Source of the DNA: Acidobacterium capsulatum ATCC 51196
Lineage (GTDB): Bacteria; Acidobacteriota; Terriglobia; Terriglobales; Acidobacteriaceae
Length of the DNA: 64,000 nucleotides
Assembly (NCBI RefSeq): GCF_000022565.1
Contig: NC_012483.1
Coordinates: forward strand, 2,666,001 to 2,730,000
Direction: 5' to 3'
The translations under genes and the position numbers were made by a program. Position 1 is the first letter of the stretch; each line of letters begins with the position of its first letter. Under the pieces are notes generated by a model. The model was given only the letters and a program-made list of their open reading frames with translations, ran no database searches and was not told where the DNA came from. Positions 63,991 to 64,000 of this stretch are shown here, in pieces.

Positions 63991-64000
63991 GTTGGCCCCT

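Overview
This 64 kb window is high-GC chromosomal DNA from what is probably a Gram-negative acidobacterium (Acidobacteriota, Terriglobia, Acidobacterium-like). That placement is an inference. It rests on the high GC, kdsA (LPS Kdo synthesis), a beta-barrel protein, a secreted M13 peptidase, a carotenoid cluster, and intergenic DNA full of REP-like hairpins and short tandem repeats. I saw no rRNA, tRNA, CRISPR array, prophage or complete DDE-type insertion sequence. The only transposase-like gene is a REP-associated tyrosine transposase (RAYT).

Layout. 0-3 kb: a PLP decarboxylase coupled to galK, both leftward. 3-6.7 kb: cold-shock protein, M13 metallopeptidase, metallophosphoesterase. 6.7-13.3 kb: a tightly coupled leftward operon of two CrtI/CrtN-type desaturases, an aldehyde dehydrogenase, an acyltransferase and a glycosyltransferase, resembling the staphyloxanthin-type (C30) carotenoid set without the synthase. 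13.5-24.9 kb: housekeeping genes (sodium/solute symporter, yggU, yggS, rsmE, CPBP protease, thiolase, methyltransferase, sdaA, frr, sirtuin, folK, hdeD). A 24-residue Lys/Ala peptide gene with a near-consensus promoter lies at 17.1 kb, and a MITE-like element abuts folK. 25-33.2 kb: rpsA, then a paoABC-type periplasmic molybdoenzyme operon with its XdhC-type chaperone and a molybdopterin nucleotidyltransferase. 33.4-46.8 kb: an orphan gas-vesicle GvpF/L-family gene, rlmI, tyrS, a VOC-domain/lumazine synthase fusion, nusB, a crotonase, a ydiJ-type dehydrogenase and others, separated by repeat-rich gaps.

46.9-53.4 kb is a compact leftward histidine operon (hisI-G-D-C-B-H-F-A) with overlapping or nearly abutting genes. 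Its 5' leader encodes a 26-codon peptide with seven His codons in nine, followed by a GC-rich terminator and a competing antiterminator segment. This is a classical attenuator, read directly from the sequence. hisE is not in the window. 53.4-64 kb: an orphan PAS histidine kinase, kdsA, an outer-membrane protein, aspS, the RAYT bracketed by inverted two-hairpin elements, hisS, mnmG and an RhlE-like DEAD-box helicase with a structured leader.

The signals I find most interesting are the His leader attenuator, the RAYT unit with its dispersed two-hairpin relatives, the VOC-RibH fusion, the Lys/Ala micro-gene, the MITE at folK and the AT-rich palindrome island upstream of ribH.
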